A stretch of DNA of 64,000 nt from Sulfitobacter sp. LCG007. GTDB lineage: Bacteria; Pseudomonadota; Alphaproteobacteria; Rhodobacterales; Rhodobacteraceae. Where the stretch lies: contig NZ_CP161805.1 in assembly GCF_040801785.1 (NCBI RefSeq), positions 2,418,001 through 2,482,000 on the forward strand. The letters run 5' to 3'. The notes under the pieces were generated by a model. That model had not been told where the DNA came from, did not search any database, and was given only the letters and a program-made list of their open reading frames with translations. This document shows, in pieces, positions 9,597-18,236 of this stretch. A program made the position numbers and the translations under genes. Within the stretch, counting starts at the first letter, position 1; each line of letters starts with the position of its first letter.

Positions 9597-9622
9597 CGGG
9601 CGTGGCGGCTTTGCCGCGCCCG
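9597..9622 (+). other. mRNA hairpin after the binding-protein gene
   Basis: Outer arms CGGGCG (9597-9602) and CGCCCG (9617-9622), with an inner GGC/GCC stem. It starts 13 bases after the binding-protein stop, and no T-run follows. This position suits a 3' stabilising or partial-termination hairpin that raises binding protein over permease. Confidence 0.65.
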
Positions 9623-9709
9623 TTCCGATTTCGCCCATCCCGCGCTTGAAGTGACAGCCCTGCGGGGACAGGCTCACAACAACAAGACTGACCTAAAAAG
9701 GCAGCGTCC

Positions 9710-10717
9710 ATGCTGACATTCACGATCCGAAGACTGGTCCTGGCGATCCCGACCCTGCTCTTCATCAGCCTGGTGATCTTTCTCCTGCTGCAGCTCGCGC
9801 CTGGCGATCCGATGGCGCAGGTGCCCCTCACGGTCCCGCCGGAGGTGAAGGAGAAGATGCGTCAGGCCCTGGGTCTCGGCGAACCCATCCATATCCAGTA
9901 TCTCAAGTGGCTGGTGCAGTTCTTCTGGATCGAACCGCTGAACCTGATCGACCATTACCTCGGCACGCATTTCGCCGAAGGCCAGCTTCGCGTGATCTCA
10001 TGGCAGACCCGCTCGCCGGTGATGGACATCGTCGCCCAGCGGCTTCCGCAGACGCTGTGGGTGGTGGGGCTCGCCTATGTGGTCGGGGTGCTCATCGCCC
10101 TGCCCATCGGGATCTATTCCGCCTATCGCCAATATTCGGTCTTCGACCAGGTCGGCACCTTCGTGTCGATGATCGGCTTTTCGGTCCCGCCGTTCTTCTC
10201 GGGCGTCCTGGTGATCGTTATCTTTTCGGTCCAGCTCGGCTGGTTCCCGTCGATCTACGACACCACCCATGTGGTCCGGGACTGGGCGAGCTTCAAGATC
10301 CAGCTTCAGCAGATGATCATGCCGGTGATGGTGCTGGCACTGCAGACCACGGCGCAGATCAGCCGTTTCATGCGTGCCTCGATGCTCGACAATCTCAACC
10401 AGGACTATGTGCGCACCGCACGCGCCAAGGGCCTGAAGGAAAGCGCCGTGGTGATGGTGCACGTGCTGCGCAACTCGATGATTCCGGTGATCACGGTCAT
10501 CGCCCTGGGCATCCCGTCCATCTTCGGCGGGGCGATCATCACCGAACAGGTCTTCAAGGTGAACGGAATCGGACAGCTGCTGATCACGGCCCTATTCGCC
10601 AACGATCTGCCGATGGTGATGACGCTGACCTTCATCTTCGCGATCCTCATCGTGCTCTTCAACCTGATCGCCGACATCCTCTACGGCATCCTGGACCCGA
10701 GAATCCGCTATGACTGA
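9710..10717 (+). CDS. Peptide-type ABC transporter permease, DppB-like
   Basis: A 335-residue inner-membrane permease of the binding-protein-dependent transport family. A TM helix at 8-30 is followed by the large periplasmic loop typical of DppB (about 31-110), then five further hydrophobic segments. The ATPase-coupling EAA-type loop is DYVRTARAKGLKESAV, around residue 230. The C-terminus ends in the conserved DPRIRYD block. It overlaps the next permease gene by 8 bp, so the two are translationally coupled. It forms a heterodimer with the DppC-like protein and pairs with the fused ATPase encoded upstream on the other strand. Confidence 0.92.
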   Translation: MLTFTIRRLVLAIPTLLFISLVIFLLLQLAPGDPMAQVPLTVPPEVKEKMRQALGLGEPIHIQYLKWLVQFFWIEPLNLIDHYLGTHFAEGQLRVISWQTRSPVMDIVAQRLPQTLWVVGLAYVVGVLIALPIGIYSAYRQYSVFDQVGTFVSMIGFSVPPFFSGVLVIVIFSVQLGWFPSIYDTTHVVRDWASFKIQLQQMIMPVMVLALQTTAQISRFMRASMLDNLNQDYVRTARAKGLKESAVVMVHVLRNSMIPVITVIALGIPSIFGGAIITEQVFKVNGIGQLLITALFANDLPMVMTLTFIFAILIVLFNLIADILYGILDPRIRYD

Positions 10718-11696
10718 AGATTCCGTCGCAGAAGCCGATCTGCAGGCCTATGGCGCGCTGCGCGACAAGGAGCCGCCGAAGGCGCCGCGCAGCCAGTGGA
10801 AGGATGTCTGGGACCAGTTCAGCCGTCACAAGGGCGCGATGGTGGGCGGATTCTTTCTCGCCTTCATAACGCTGGCGGTGATTTTCGGCGGCTGGATCTG
10901 GGACGTCGACCCGAAGGCGCTCGACATCCGCAACAAGGACATGCGTCCGATCTATCATGCGCTCTGGGACAGCGAGGCGAAGGTCGGCTGGAACCACCCC
11001 GCGGGCACCGACAACCTCGGGCGCGACATCCTGGCGACGCTGATCCTTGGCGGGCGTGCGTCGATGGCAGTGGGGTGGACCGCGATGATCCTGTCGCTGT
11101 TGATCGGGACGGCGGTGGGGGTCTGCGCGGGCTATTTCAGGAAGCTCGACGGCCCGCTGATGCGGCTGACCGATCTGTTCCTGTCGTTGCCGATCCTGCC
11201 GCTGCTGCTGGTGGCCGTGACGCTCTTCCGTCAGCCGCTGCGGGCGAATTTCGGACCCGAGGGCGGGATGTTCATCCTCATTGTGGCGGTGATCGGGATC
11301 ACCTCCTGGATGCAGACCGCACGGATCGTGCGCGGTGACGTGCTGGCGCTGAAAGAGCGCGAGTTCATCCTGGCGGCACGCTCGATCGGGACAACGCCGC
11401 TGAAGATCATCCGGAGGCACCTGCTGCCCAACGTGGTCTCGCCGATCATGGTCTCGGCCACGCTCGGGCTCGCCACGGCGATCATCACCGAAAGCGCCCT
11501 CTCGTTCCTCGGCGTGGGCTTCCCGTCGGATTTTCCGACATGGGGCAAGCTGCTGTCGGACGCCGTGCCGCGCATGACCGAATTTCCCGAACGGGTCATG
11601 TTGCCGGGGTTCCTGATCTCGCTCACCGTGCTGAGCGTGAACTACCTCGGAGACGGGCTGCGCGACGCGCTCGATCCGCGCATCCGCGGACGGTGA
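10710..11696 (+). CDS. Peptide-type ABC transporter permease, DppC-like
   Basis: A 328-residue inner-membrane permease. A cytoplasmic N-terminal extension (about residues 1-45) precedes the first TM helix (GGFFLAFITLAVIFGGWIW). The conserved HPAGTDNLGRDI block follows near residue 95. The EAA loop REFILAARSIGTTPLKII is near 215-232, and DALDPRIRGR closes the C-terminus. The ATG at 10710 lies inside the preceding gene (8-bp overlap). It is the second half of the transport channel. A stem-loop just downstream of the stop probably terminates the transcript. Confidence 0.92.
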   Translation: MTEDSVAEADLQAYGALRDKEPPKAPRSQWKDVWDQFSRHKGAMVGGFFLAFITLAVIFGGWIWDVDPKALDIRNKDMRPIYHALWDSEAKVGWNHPAGTDNLGRDILATLILGGRASMAVGWTAMILSLLIGTAVGVCAGYFRKLDGPLMRLTDLFLSLPILPLLLVAVTLFRQPLRANFGPEGGMFILIVAVIGITSWMQTARIVRGDVLALKEREFILAARSIGTTPLKIIRRHLLPNVVSPIMVSATLGLATAIITESALSFLGVGFPSDFPTWGKLLSDAVPRMTEFPERVMLPGFLISLTVLSVNYLGDGLRDALDPRIRGR

Positions 11697-11703
11697 ACCA
11701 GGG

Positions 11704-11722
11704 CCGGGGGCGCTGCCCCCGG
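11704..11722. terminator. GC-rich stem-loop and Rhodobacteraceae-type intergenic repeat
   Basis: A perfect stem CCGGGGGC-GCT-GCCCCCGG, followed by GGACCCCCGGGATATTT and an A-rich stretch up to about 11757. It lies between two convergent genes. From memory this is a recurrent intergenic element of Rhodobacteraceae genomes. It probably acts as a bidirectional terminator. Confidence 0.7.
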
Positions 11723-11760
11723 ACCCCCGGGATATTTCCGAGCAAAGGAAGGAGCCGCGG

Positions 11761-13044
11761 CTATTCGACGTAGGAGCGGATGCGGCGGATCATCCACCAG
11801 ACCAGCAGAACCACCGGGAGCGTCACCACGGCGGTCAGCATGCCCTTGCTGATCTCGAGGGCCTCCGCGACGGGGTAGAGCAGGTAGCCGGCGAGCGAGA
11901 CGGCATAATAGCTGATCGCGACGACCGACAGGCCCTCGACGGTCTTCTGCAGGCGAAGCTGCTGGTCGGCACGACGGTCCATGCTGGCCAGCAGGGACTG
12001 GTTCTGCGCCGAGCGCATGACGTCCACCCGGGTGCGCAGAAGGTTCGAGGCCCTGACAGAGCGGCGCGACATCGCTTCGAGCCGCCGTTCCGCGGATTTG
12101 ACCGTCCGCATGGCCGGCTCGTAGCGGCGCATCATGAATTCCGCGAGATGCTGCCGGCCCATGAAGCGCGCCTCGCGCAGGGCCGCGATTCGCTGGGTGA
12201 CGATGGCCTCGTAGGCATCGGTGGCCCCGAAGCGGAAGGAGCTGCGCGCGGCGAGCCCCTCGAGTTCGGCGGAGATCGCCAGCAGATCGTCGAGCGTCTG
12301 CTCGGGGGCGGATTTCTCGCCGGCCATGTCGGCCATGAGGCCGGTCAGACGCGTGTCCAGATGGTTGAGGCTTTCCTGCATCGCCCGCACACGGGCGAAG
12401 CCGAGCATGGACATGGCCTTGTAGGTCTCGATTTCGCAGAGGCGCTGGACGATCCGGCCCACGCGCCGCTGGCCGGTATCGGGCGAGACGAAGACCGCGA
12501 AGCGCAGGTGTCCGTTCACGTCGATCCGAAAGTCTCCGGCGACGACAGCGGAATCGTCGATCACCCGCGACGTGGCCAGGCTTTCGGCGACGAACCAGTC
12601 GTCAAGTCTGGTCGAGATGTCGGCGTCATCGGAGGGACGCCGGACGATGGTGAGGATCGCCGAGGTCACGCGATGCCCCGGGGCTTCCTCCAGCCAGTCC
12701 GCGGGAAAGACGTCGAATGCCGCCGGATCGAACGGGCGCTCGATATGTCCTTCGGTGAAGGCGGTATAGGTGACGAACTCGGTGTGCTGTTCCCATTTGA
12801 GCCAGTGCCGGCCGATCTGGCCGAAGTAATGGGTGGCGCCGGGTTGCGGGTGGCCGACGCCGTGCCGCTCGAGCAGCGCCACCAGATGCGCCACGTCCCG
12901 CTCGCGGTCGCGGGTGACGGCGTTGTCGGGCTGCTTGATGGCGATGAAGACAGCCGTGGCGGGAGCGCCCATTGCCGGAAAGGGCCGCGCGTGCAGCTCG
13001 TTGGCGAGCCTGAGGCGAAGGGGATGATCGTTGATGGGTGGCAT
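11761..13044 (-). CDS. DUF3422-family membrane protein
   Basis: A 427-residue protein with the DUF3422 N-terminus (HPLRLRLANELHARPFPAM). A long charged and helical middle part (about 200-350, probably coiled coil, many A/R/E/L) follows. Two TM helices sit near the C-terminus (about 368-390 and 398-418), and a short basic tail RRIRSYVE ends the chain. It is therefore a cytoplasmic protein anchored at the inner membrane by its C-terminus, somewhat like CorA-type topology. The function of the family is not known to me. It stands alone between a converging transporter operon and pntB, 180 bp from the latter. Confidence 0.8.
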   Translation of the reverse strand: MPPINDHPLRLRLANELHARPFPAMGAPATAVFIAIKQPDNAVTRDRERDVAHLVALLERHGVGHPQPGATHYFGQIGRHWLKWEQHTEFVTYTAFTEGHIERPFDPAAFDVFPADWLEEAPGHRVTSAILTIVRRPSDDADISTRLDDWFVAESLATSRVIDDSAVVAGDFRIDVNGHLRFAVFVSPDTGQRRVGRIVQRLCEIETYKAMSMLGFARVRAMQESLNHLDTRLTGLMADMAGEKSAPEQTLDDLLAISAELEGLAARSSFRFGATDAYEAIVTQRIAALREARFMGRQHLAEFMMRRYEPAMRTVKSAERRLEAMSRRSVRASNLLRTRVDVMRSAQNQSLLASMDRRADQQLRLQKTVEGLSVVAISYYAVSLAGYLLYPVAEALEISKGMLTAVVTLPVVLLVWWMIRRIRSYVE

Positions 13045-13137
13045 CGGGCGCCCGTCTATCTTTCGGTCCTGCGGAGCCGCACATACCTGATGGCGGCGGA
13101 TCGGTTAAGGAAAACCGCGAAAATCATCGAGTGAACG

Positions 13138-13153
13138 GTACAATGCCGTGTAC
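13138..13153. promoter_or_regulatory. Inverted repeat GTACA-N6-TGTAC upstream of the DUF3422 gene
   Basis: GTACA (13138-13142) and TGTAC (13149-13153) are separated by 6 bases, about 94 bp before the DUF3422 start. Symmetry of this size is compatible with a dimeric regulator site. It is short and could be chance. Confidence 0.3.
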
Positions 13154-13177
13154 ACAGCCGGCCCGGCGGAACGCAAT

Positions 13178-13203
13178 GGGGCCCCGCCGGGTGGCGAGGC
13201 CCC
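13178..13203 (-). terminator. Possible terminator hairpin after pntB
   Basis: GGGGCC (13178-13183) pairs with GGCCCC (13198-13203), and inner GCC/GGC bases extend the stem. It lies about 20 bp beyond the pntB stop on its transcript. No clear U-run follows, so it may be a weak terminator or a stabilising hairpin. Confidence 0.45.
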
Positions 13204-13224
13204 TCTCAGGTTTCCGGGGTCGCA

Positions 13225-14658
13225 TCACTCGACCAGCGGCAGGAGCTTGTTGAGGCTCTCCTTCGCGTCGCCGTAGAACATGCGGGTGTTTTCCTTGTAG
13301 AACAGCGGGTTCTCGATGCCGGAATAGCCGGTCCCCTGCCCGCGCTTGGAGACGAAGACCTGCTTGGCCTTCCAGCATTCGAGCACCGGCATGCCTGCGA
13401 TGGGCGAATTGGGATCGTCCTGCGCGGCGGGGTTCACGATGTCGTTCGAGCCGATCACGATGGCGACATCCGTCGAGGGGAAGTCCTCGTTGATCTCGTC
13501 CATCTCGAGCACGATGTCGTAGGGCACCTTCGCTTCGGCCAGCAGCACGTTCATGTGCCCCGGCAGGCGTCCCGCGACGGGGTGGATGGCGAAGCGCACC
13601 TCCTTGCCCCTGGCGCGCAGCTTGCGCACCAGTTCGCTGACGGCGCCTTGGGCCTGGGCAACGGCCATGCCGTACCCTGGGATGATGATGACGCTGTCGG
13701 CCTCGTTGAGCGCGGCGGCGACGCCCTCGGCGTCGATGGCGACCATCTCGCCCTCCACCGCCATCGCGGGGCCGCCCGTGCCGCCGAAGCCGCCGAGGAT
13801 GACCGAGACGAAGCTGCGGTTCATGGCCTTGCACATGATGTAGCTCAGGATCGCGCCCGAAGAGCCGACCAGCGCGCCGACGACGATCAGCAGGTCGTTG
13901 CCCAGCGAGAAGCCGATCGCGGCGGCGGCCCAGCCGGAATAGCTGTTCAGCATCGAGACGACGACGGGCATGTCGGCCCCGCCGATACCCATGATCAGAT
14001 GGTAGCCGATGAATAAGGCGGCAAGCGTCATCACGAAGAGCGGGAAGAACCCGCCCGAGCCGAGATACCAGAAAAGGCAGAGCAGCGAGAGTGCGGCCGC
14101 GCCCGCGTTCAGCATGTGCCCGCCCGGAAGCTTGGTGGCAGCTGAGGTCACCTTGCCGGCGAGCTTGCCGAAGGCCACGACCGAGCCGGTAAAGGTGATC
14201 GCGCCGATAAAGACGCCGAGGAAGAGCTCTGCGCGCAGGATGTTCTGCTCGACGCTGTCCTTATGCGCGAGCACGGCTGCGAAGCCGTCCAGCGCCAACC
14301 GCTCGGCTTCGCCCATACCGAGCACACGGACCAGTTCGAAATGTGCGTTATAGCCGACGAAAACGGCAGCGAGGCCCACGAGCGAGTGCATGGCGGCGAC
14401 GAGCTGGGGCATTTCGGTCATCTGGACGCGGGTTGCGACGACGAAGCCGATGACCCCGCCGGCGGCGATCAGCAGCAGCGAGAGCAGCCAGAGGCCCGAT
14501 CCGGGTCCGATGAGGGTGGCGAAGACCGCGAGGCCCATGCCGGCGATGCCGTACCAGACGGCCCGCTTGGCGCTTTCCTGCCCCGACAGTCCCCCCAGCG
14601 AGAGGATGAAGAGGACGGCGGCCACAACGTAGGCGGCGGTGGTGAATCCGAATTCCAT
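13225..14658 (-). CDS. pntB: NAD(P) transhydrogenase subunit beta
   Basis: A 477-residue inner-membrane subunit of the proton-translocating transhydrogenase. The N-terminal half is a string of TM helices, beginning with the first helix in [18 protein letters not shown]. The C-terminal third is the NADP-binding domain III, with [13 protein letters not shown], the [18 protein letters not shown] block and [12 protein letters not shown] near the end. ATG 14658 gives the usual N-terminus, 11 bases after the pntA stop. The same frame stays open far upstream through pntA, but that part is only a shadow. It works with PntA to make NADPH from NADH using the proton gradient. Confidence 0.96.
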   Translation of the reverse strand: MEFGFTTAAYVVAAVLFILSLGGLSGQESAKRAVWYGIAGMGLAVFATLIGPGSGLWLLSLLLIAAGGVIGFVVATRVQMTEMPQLVAAMHSLVGLAAVFVGYNAHFELVRVLGMGEAERLALDGFAAVLAHKDSVEQNILRAELFLGVFIGAITFTGSVVAFGKLAGKVTSAATKLPGGHMLNAGAAALSLLCLFWYLGSGGFFPLFVMTLAALFIGYHLIMGIGGADMPVVVSMLNSYSGWAAAAIGFSLGNDLLIVVGALVGSSGAILSYIMCKAMNRSFVSVILGGFGGTGGPAMAVEGEMVAIDAEGVAAALNEADSVIIIPGYGMAVAQAQGAVSELVRKLRARGKEVRFAIHPVAGRLPGHMNVLLAEAKVPYDIVLEMDEINEDFPSTDVAIVIGSNDIVNPAAQDDPNSPIAGMPVLECWKAKQVFVSKRGQGTGYSGIENPLFYKENTRMFYGDAKESLNKLLPLVE

Positions 14659-14669
14659 TGTGCCGCTCC

Positions 14670-16244
14670 TCAGGATTTCTGGAACATGGCGAGCATGCGC
14701 CGGGTGACGAGGAAGCCGCCGAATATGTTGATCCCGGCCATGAAGACCGAGAGCGCGGCAAGCAGGATGACGAGGAAGGATCCCGATCCGATCTGCATCA
14801 GGGCCCCCAGGATGATGATCGAGGAGATCGCGTTGGTCACGGCCATCAGGGGCGTGTGGAGGCTGTGCGAGACATTCCAGATGACCTGGAAGCCCACGAA
14901 GACGGCCAGCACGAAGACGATGAAATGCTGCATGAAGCTGGCTGGCGCCACGAGGCCCAGAAGCAACAGAAGGCCCGCCCCGACGGCGATCAGCGTGACC
15001 TGGTTTTTCGTCTGGGTCCGGAAGGCGGCGACTTCCTGCGCGCGTTTCTGCTCGGCCGTCAGTTCCTTCGGCTTTTCCTTCTTCGGCGCGGCGGCGATGG
15101 CCGCGACCTTGGGCGGTGGCGGCGGATAGGTCACTTCCTTGGCATGGGTGACGGTGGCGCCGCGGATCACGTCGTCTTCCATGTTGTGGTTCACGACGCC
15201 GTCCTTGGCGGGCGTCAGATCCGTCATCATGTGGCGGATGTTGGTCGCATAGAGCGTCGATGCCTGCGCGGCCATGCGGCTCGGGAAATCGGTATAGCCG
15301 ACGATGGTGACGCCGTTGTCGGTGACGATCTTCTGATCCGCGACGGTCAGCTTGCAGTTGCCGCCCTTCTCGGCGGCGAGATCCACGATGACGGATCCGG
15401 GCTTCATCGCAGCGACCATGTCCTCGGTCCAGAGCTCCGGCGCCTCGCGGTTCGGAATCAGCGCGGTGCAGATGACGATATCCATGTCGGGCGCCATCTC
15501 GCGGAACTTCTCGAGCTGCTTCTCGCGGAACTCCGGGCTCGACGGCGCCGCGTAGCCGCCTGTGGCCGCGCTGTCCTGCGTGTTTTCCTCGAAATCGAGA
15601 AAGACGAATTCGGCGCCCATCGATTCGATCTGTTCGGCGACCTCGGGACGCACGTCGAAGGCATAGGTGATCGCCCCGAGGCTCGTCGCGGTGCCGATCG
15701 CGGCAAGCCCGGCGACCCCGGCGCCGATCACCAGCACCTTCGCGGGGGGCACCTTGCCCGCAGCCGTCACCTGCCCGGTGAAGAAGCGCCCGAAGTTGTT
15801 GCCCGCCTCGATCACGGCGCGGTAGCCCGCGATATTCGCCATGGACGACAAGGCGTCCATCTTCTGGGCCCGGCTGATCCGCGGAACCATGTCCATCGCG
15901 ATCACCGTGGCGCCCTTGTCGGCGGCAGCCTGCATGAGTTCCGTGTTGCCGGCTGGGTTGAAGAAGGAAATCAGGGTCTGGCCGGCCTTGAGGCGCTTGA
16001 TTTCGGTCTCGCTCGGGGCGCGCACCTTTGCGATGATCTCGGCCTCCTTCCAGAGCGCGGGGGCCGTCTTGACGACCTTGACGCCCGCAGCCGTGTAGTC
16101 GGCATCCGCGAAACCGGCCGCCGTTCCCGCGCCTGCCTCGATCAGGCATTCATGCCCGAGCTTCTGAAGCATGGCCGCGCTTTCCGGCGTCATCGCGACC
16201 CGGCGCTCTCCCGCAAAGGTCTCCTTCGGTGTCCCGATCCTCAA
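14670..16244 (-). CDS. pntA: NAD(P) transhydrogenase subunit alpha
   Basis: The NAD-binding alpha subunit, 524 residues from the preferred start, joining the alanine-dehydrogenase-like domain I with the C-terminal TM segment in one chain. It begins [20 protein letters not shown]. It holds a [17 protein letters not shown] nucleotide fold, and a proline-rich linker (PPPPPK) precedes TM helices with the VTNAISSI proton-channel signature. I prefer the TTG at 16244: AAGGGGGG lies 7 bases upstream and the protein then aligns with family N-termini. An ATG at 16280 would add 12 residues but has no ribosome site. It is cotranscribed with pntB and divergent from an SDR gene. Confidence 0.95.
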   Translation of the reverse strand: MRIGTPKETFAGERRVAMTPESAAMLQKLGHECLIEAGAGTAAGFADADYTAAGVKVVKTAPALWKEAEIIAKVRAPSETEIKRLKAGQTLISFFNPAGNTELMQAAADKGATVIAMDMVPRISRAQKMDALSSMANIAGYRAVIEAGNNFGRFFTGQVTAAGKVPPAKVLVIGAGVAGLAAIGTATSLGAITYAFDVRPEVAEQIESMGAEFVFLDFEENTQDSAATGGYAAPSSPEFREKQLEKFREMAPDMDIVICTALIPNREAPELWTEDMVAAMKPGSVIVDLAAEKGGNCKLTVADQKIVTDNGVTIVGYTDFPSRMAAQASTLYATNIRHMMTDLTPAKDGVVNHNMEDDVIRGATVTHAKEVTYPPPPPKVAAIAAAPKKEKPKELTAEQKRAQEVAAFRTQTKNQVTLIAVGAGLLLLLGLVAPASFMQHFIVFVLAVFVGFQVIWNVSHSLHTPLMAVTNAISSIIILGALMQIGSGSFLVILLAALSVFMAGINIFGGFLVTRRMLAMFQKS

Positions 16245-16422
16245 CGCACTGCCCCCCTTAGGTTGTCGTTTCCCGCCCATATTGACGTCTGTGGCTCACA
16301 TGTCCACTAGCGCGCGAAACAGGGACAGCACAACCGCTGCCTTAGTTGTAGGAGGCCAACAGATTGCCTTGCCCAGCCGCGTGCCGGGCTTAATCTGCGC
16401 CGGGACATGGGGAGGGTCCGGG

Positions 16423-17178
16423 ATGCTTGACGGAAAACACGCTCTGGTGACCGGGGGCGGCACCGGCATCGGGCTTGCCATCGCCCGGGACCTGGCCGCG
16501 AAGGGCGCGGTGGTGACGATCACCGGTCGGCGGGCGGAGGTGCTCGAAGCGGCGACGGCTGGAGCCGCGGGGCTTTTCCCGCTGGTCATGGACGTGCGCG
16601 ACGAGGCCGAGGTCACGGGCCGGATCGCGGAAGCGGTGGCGGCGCGCGGGCCGGTGCAGATCTGCGTGGCGAATGCCGGCATCGCCGAGGGCCGCGCGCT
16701 GCACAAGATGGACCTCGATTTCTGGCGTGCGATGATGGCGACCAATCTCGACGGCGCATTCCTGACGATCCGCGAATGCCTCGGATCCATGCGCGAGACG
16801 GATTGGGGTCGCGTGATCGCTGTATCCTCCATCGCCGGTCTGCACGGCCTGCGCGGGGCGTCCTGCTACACCGCCTCCAAGCATGGAATGGTCGGGCTGA
16901 TCCGGGCGTTGAGCGAGGATTACCTCGGGCAGCCCTACACCTTCAACGCGCTCTGCCCAGGCTATGTCGAGACCGAGATCATCGACCGCAATATTAACTC
17001 GATCCGCGCGCGCGCCGGCGTCAGTGCGCAGGAAGCGCGTGAGATCATGGTCTCTGCCAATCCCCACAAGCGCCTGATCCGTCCCGAGGAGGTGGCTGCG
17101 GCGGCCGCCTGGCTGGTGGGCCCCGGATCCGAGAGCGTCAACGGCCAGGCCATCGAGATCGCTGGCGGACGGGTCTGA
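16423..17178 (+). CDS. SDR-family NAD(P)-dependent oxidoreductase
   Basis: A 251-residue classical short-chain dehydrogenase. Motifs are TGGGTGIG (residues 9-16), NAGIA, the catalytic Ser in AVSSIAGLHG, and YTASK (Tyr/Lys). The PGYVETEI loop and a C-terminal GQAIEIAGG segment complete the fold. ATG 16423 has GGAGGG 7 bases upstream. It resembles 3-hydroxyacyl-CoA or 3-hydroxybutyrate dehydrogenases (NPHKRLIRPEEVA near the end). SDRs of this kind accompany 2-aminobenzoyl-CoA pathways, and an anthranilate operon starts close by on the other strand. That link is only an inference, since no monooxygenase gene is present. Confidence 0.85.
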   Translation: MLDGKHALVTGGGTGIGLAIARDLAAKGAVVTITGRRAEVLEAATAGAAGLFPLVMDVRDEAEVTGRIAEAVAARGPVQICVANAGIAEGRALHKMDLDFWRAMMATNLDGAFLTIRECLGSMRETDWGRVIAVSSIAGLHGLRGASCYTASKHGMVGLIRALSEDYLGQPYTFNALCPGYVETEIIDRNINSIRARAGVSAQEAREIMVSANPHKRLIRPEEVAAAAAWLVGPGSESVNGQAIEIAGGRV

Positions 17179-17260
17179 CACGGCAGGGCAGCCCCGGATC
17201 GGGGTCGCGCAATCGCGCGGATTCACGCGTGGTTAATCCGGCCGGCGCTAGGCTCGGGGG

Positions 17261-17800
17261 ATGCCGAACTACATCCGTGCCCGGGCACCGGGCGGAAGCT
17301 ACTTCTTCACGGCGCGCCTGCGGGATCGCGGCTCGGACCTGCTTGTGCGCGAGATCGGACTGCTGCGCCGCGCGGTGCGCGAGACGAAGGCGCGCAGGCC
17401 ATTCGAGATCGACGCGATCGTTGTGCTGCCCGCGGCCATCCATACCATCTGGACCCTGCCGGACGGCGACGCCGATTTCTCCGGACGATGGAGCCTGCTG
17501 AAAGGGCTTGTCTCACGCGCGCTGCCGCCCGCGCCCGATCGCAGCCCCTCGCATCTCAGGCGGGGCGAAAAAGGCATCTGGCAGCGACGGTTCTGGGAGC
17601 ACCTGATCCGCGACGCGCGCGATCTGAACGACCATCTGCACCTGATCCATTCGGCGCCGGTCCAGGCGGGCCTCTGCGCCCGCCCCGAGGACTGGCCCTG
17701 GACCTCGCTGCATCGCGACCGGCGGGAGGGAGGCAGCGCAGGCACCTTGCCGGGGTCACGCGGCCATGGCGCCGGCCCCGGCATCCGGCGCGCGTCGTAG
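17261..17800 (+). CDS. Degenerate REP-associated tyrosine transposase (RAYT-like), catalytically dead
   Basis: A 179-residue intact reading frame of the Y1/RAYT type, recognised by RARAPGGSYFFTARL, PFEIDAIVVLP, IWTLPDGDADFSGRW and GIWQRRFWEHLIRDA. The metal-binding HUH motif, normally PDHLH, reads PAAIH (58-61), so the first His is Ala59. The segment normally DYIHxNPVKHGL reads HLIHSAPVQAGL, so the catalytic Tyr is Leu128. It should not cleave DNA, yet the frame has no stop or frameshift. The last ~25 residues are low-complexity, and the TAG stop is part of a REP-like palindrome. It could be a decaying copy or a domesticated nucleic-acid-binding protein. Confidence 0.75.
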   Translation: MPNYIRARAPGGSYFFTARLRDRGSDLLVREIGLLRRAVRETKARRPFEIDAIVVLPAAIHTIWTLPDGDADFSGRWSLLKGLVSRALPPAPDRSPSHLRRGEKGIWQRRFWEHLIRDARDLNDHLHLIHSAPVQAGLCARPEDWPWTSLHRDRREGGSAGTLPGSRGHGAGPGIRRAS

Positions 17801-17822
17801 GGTGCGGCAGGCCGCACCTTAC
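17797..17822. repeat. REP-like palindrome 2, adjoining the RAYT-like gene
   Basis: Arms GTAGGGTGCG and CGCACCTTAC flank a GCAGGC centre. The TAG stop of the RAYT-like gene lies in the left arm, and the right arm overlaps the last codons (17819-17822) of the ridA gene on the other strand. Same pattern as 1130-1155 and 61042-61067. Confidence 0.75.
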
Positions 17823-18217
17823 CGCGACAGCACCGCCGTCGCCTCGATCTCCAGACGCGCCTCGTCCTCAACCAGTTCCTTCACGACGACCATGGTCATC
17901 GCAGGGAAATGCCGGCCCATCACCTCGCGGTAGGCCCGCCCCACCTCGCCCTGATGCGCGAGATATTCCGACTTGTCCGTGACGTACCAGGTCAGCCGCA
18001 CCACATCCTCCGGCACTCCGCCCGCCGCCTCGACCACCGCCCGGATGTTCAGGAGCGCCTGGCGCATCTGGCCGATGAAATCCCTGGCCTCGAAGACCTG
18101 CTCGGCCGTCCAGCCGATCTGCCCCCCGACATAGAGCGTTCCGTCTGCGCTCAGCACGCCGTTGGCGTAGCCCTTGGCCGGTGCCCAGCCCTCGGGCTGA
18201 ATGATGCGATGTGTCAT
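17819..18217 (-). CDS. RidA-family (YjgF/YER057c/UK114) enamine/imine deaminase
   Basis: A 132-residue trimeric RidA-fold protein. It begins THRIIQPEGWAPAKGYANG and has VGGQIGW in the middle strand. The key Arg of active RidA proteins is present as R121 in EARLEIEATAVL. RidA enzymes hydrolyse reactive enamines/imines to ketone plus ammonia. It is the last gene of the long minus-strand kynurenine/anthranilate operon, 19 bp after livF. It may deaminate an imine formed during anthraniloyl-CoA breakdown or clean up PLP-enzyme by-products. The family is sure; the role is inferred. Confidence 0.88.
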   Translation of the reverse strand: MTHRIIQPEGWAPAKGYANGVLSADGTLYVGGQIGWTAEQVFEARDFIGQMRQALLNIRAVVEAAGGVPEDVVRLTWYVTDKSEYLAHQGEVGRAYREVMGRHFPAMTMVVVKELVEDEARLEIEATAVLSR

Positions 18218-18236
18218 TGATCTTCTCCTTGCCGGC

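Noticed and set aside
13225-16149. A single 974-codon minus-strand gene covering pntB and most of pntA
   Set aside because: Only the last 477 codons are protein-like. The PntA reading frame is the other one, and pntB has its own start at 14658.
17261-17822. A complete mobile element
   Set aside because: Only one palindrome adjoins the transposase relative, catalytic residues are lost and no terminal boundaries or target duplication are visible.
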